50,230 nucleotides of DNA, taken from assembly GCA_002773795.1 (NCBI GenBank), contig PFAD01000015.1, positions 114,353-164,582 of the forward strand, given 5' to 3'. The stretch is from Chlamydiae bacterium CG10_big_fil_rev_8_21_14_0_10_42_34. GTDB lineage: Bacteria; Chlamydiota; Chlamydiia; Chlamydiales; SM23-39. The position numbers and the translations under genes were made by a program. Positions 50,164-50,230 of the stretch are shown here, in pieces. The number at the start of each line of letters is the position of its first letter. Position 1 is the first letter of the stretch. A model generated the notes under the pieces. That model did not search any database. It worked only from the letters and a program-made list of their open reading frames with translations, and was not told the origin of the DNA.

Positions 50164-50219
50164 ACCACCGAGAACACCGAGGACACCGAGAAAAAAAAGA
50201 GAGAGAGAAAGAGAGAGAA
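50164..50219 (+). repeat. Purine-rich intergenic island 3 (ACCACCGAGAACACCGAGGACACCGAG)
   Basis: After mraY the plus strand reads ACCACCGAGAACACCGAG, GACACCGAG, then A8 and a (GA)n run, nearly the same order as island 2. It runs to the window edge, so its full length is unknown. Confidence 0.75.
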
Positions 50220-50230
50220 AAATAGTGAAG

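Overview
The window is a densely packed bacterial chromosome segment of roughly 43% GC (estimated by eye), with 41 protein genes (one cut by the left edge) and two tRNA genes. Gene content and order point to the Chlamydiae, most likely an amoeba- or arthropod-associated family (Waddlia/Parachlamydia/Simkania-like) rather than Chlamydiaceae. From memory of the C. trachomatis map, several blocks are syntenic: zntA-like ATPase/VIT-like protein/serS (CT727-729), comEC, a SUKH-like protein, ptsH, ptsI, ybaB and dnaX (CT339-334) with the fused E1 dehydrogenase (CT340), and phosphoesterase, groEL3, murF and mraY (CT754-757). Extra genes sit between these blocks.

Layout. 1-4.6 kb: edge of a small membrane protein, a large NAD-dependent glutamate dehydrogenase and an F-box/LRR protein. 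4.6-9.9 kb: one leftward operon serS, M18 aminopeptidase, VIT-like protein, P1B-4 metal ATPase. 9.9-14.9 kb: rightward orphan gene, UPF0158 protein with AT-hooks, E1 alpha-beta fusion, dinD. 15-18 kb: leftward GT92-like glycosyltransferase with a small membrane protein, then an MFS transporter with a coiled-coil protein. 18-24.3 kb: two metallo-beta-lactamase-fold hydrolases, ftsK, uppP, tRNA-His, comEC. 24.3-26.9 kb: flavocytochrome reductase and type II NADH dehydrogenase. 27-30.8 kb: SUKH-like protein, hprK, ptsH, ptsI. 30.8-35.5 kb: membrane protein, ybaB, dnaX, and a PgpH-like 7TM-HD phosphodiesterase. 35.5-41.9 kb: phosphohexomutase, YkgJ-type protein, metallophosphoesterase, basic small protein, GT9 glycosyltransferase and a secreted GH13-like protein. 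42-50.2 kb: groEL paralogue, rsmI, tRNA-Cys, a large ubiquitin-protease-like protein, then murF and mraY.

How they fit together. Most genes serve housekeeping: envelope building (uppP, murF, mraY), division and segregation (ftsK, ybaB, dnaX), central metabolism (glutamate dehydrogenase, E1 fusion, phosphohexomutase, NDH-2) and a regulatory PTS (hprK-ptsH-ptsI with no sugar permease in view). A smaller set looks aimed at a eukaryotic host: the F-box/LRR protein, the GT92-like glycosyltransferase and, above all, the 893-residue protein at 44752-47433. That protein carries a ubiquitin-specific-protease (USP/C19) core with Cys, His and Asn/Asp in the expected boxes, followed by a segment that reads like a macro (ADP-ribose-binding) domain. 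A USP-macro fusion behind its own strong sigma70-type promoter, inserted in the conserved groEL3-murF block, is the best candidate here for an undescribed system. An F-box protein and a deubiquitinase in one window suggest manipulation of host ubiquitin signalling.

Non-coding structure includes three purine-rich intergenic islands sharing an ACCACMGAG motif, a roughly 185-bp inverted-repeat element upstream of groEL, a proline-rich tandem repeat inside dnaX, a 14-bp perfect hairpin after dinD, and two tRNA genes that abut or overlap protein genes.
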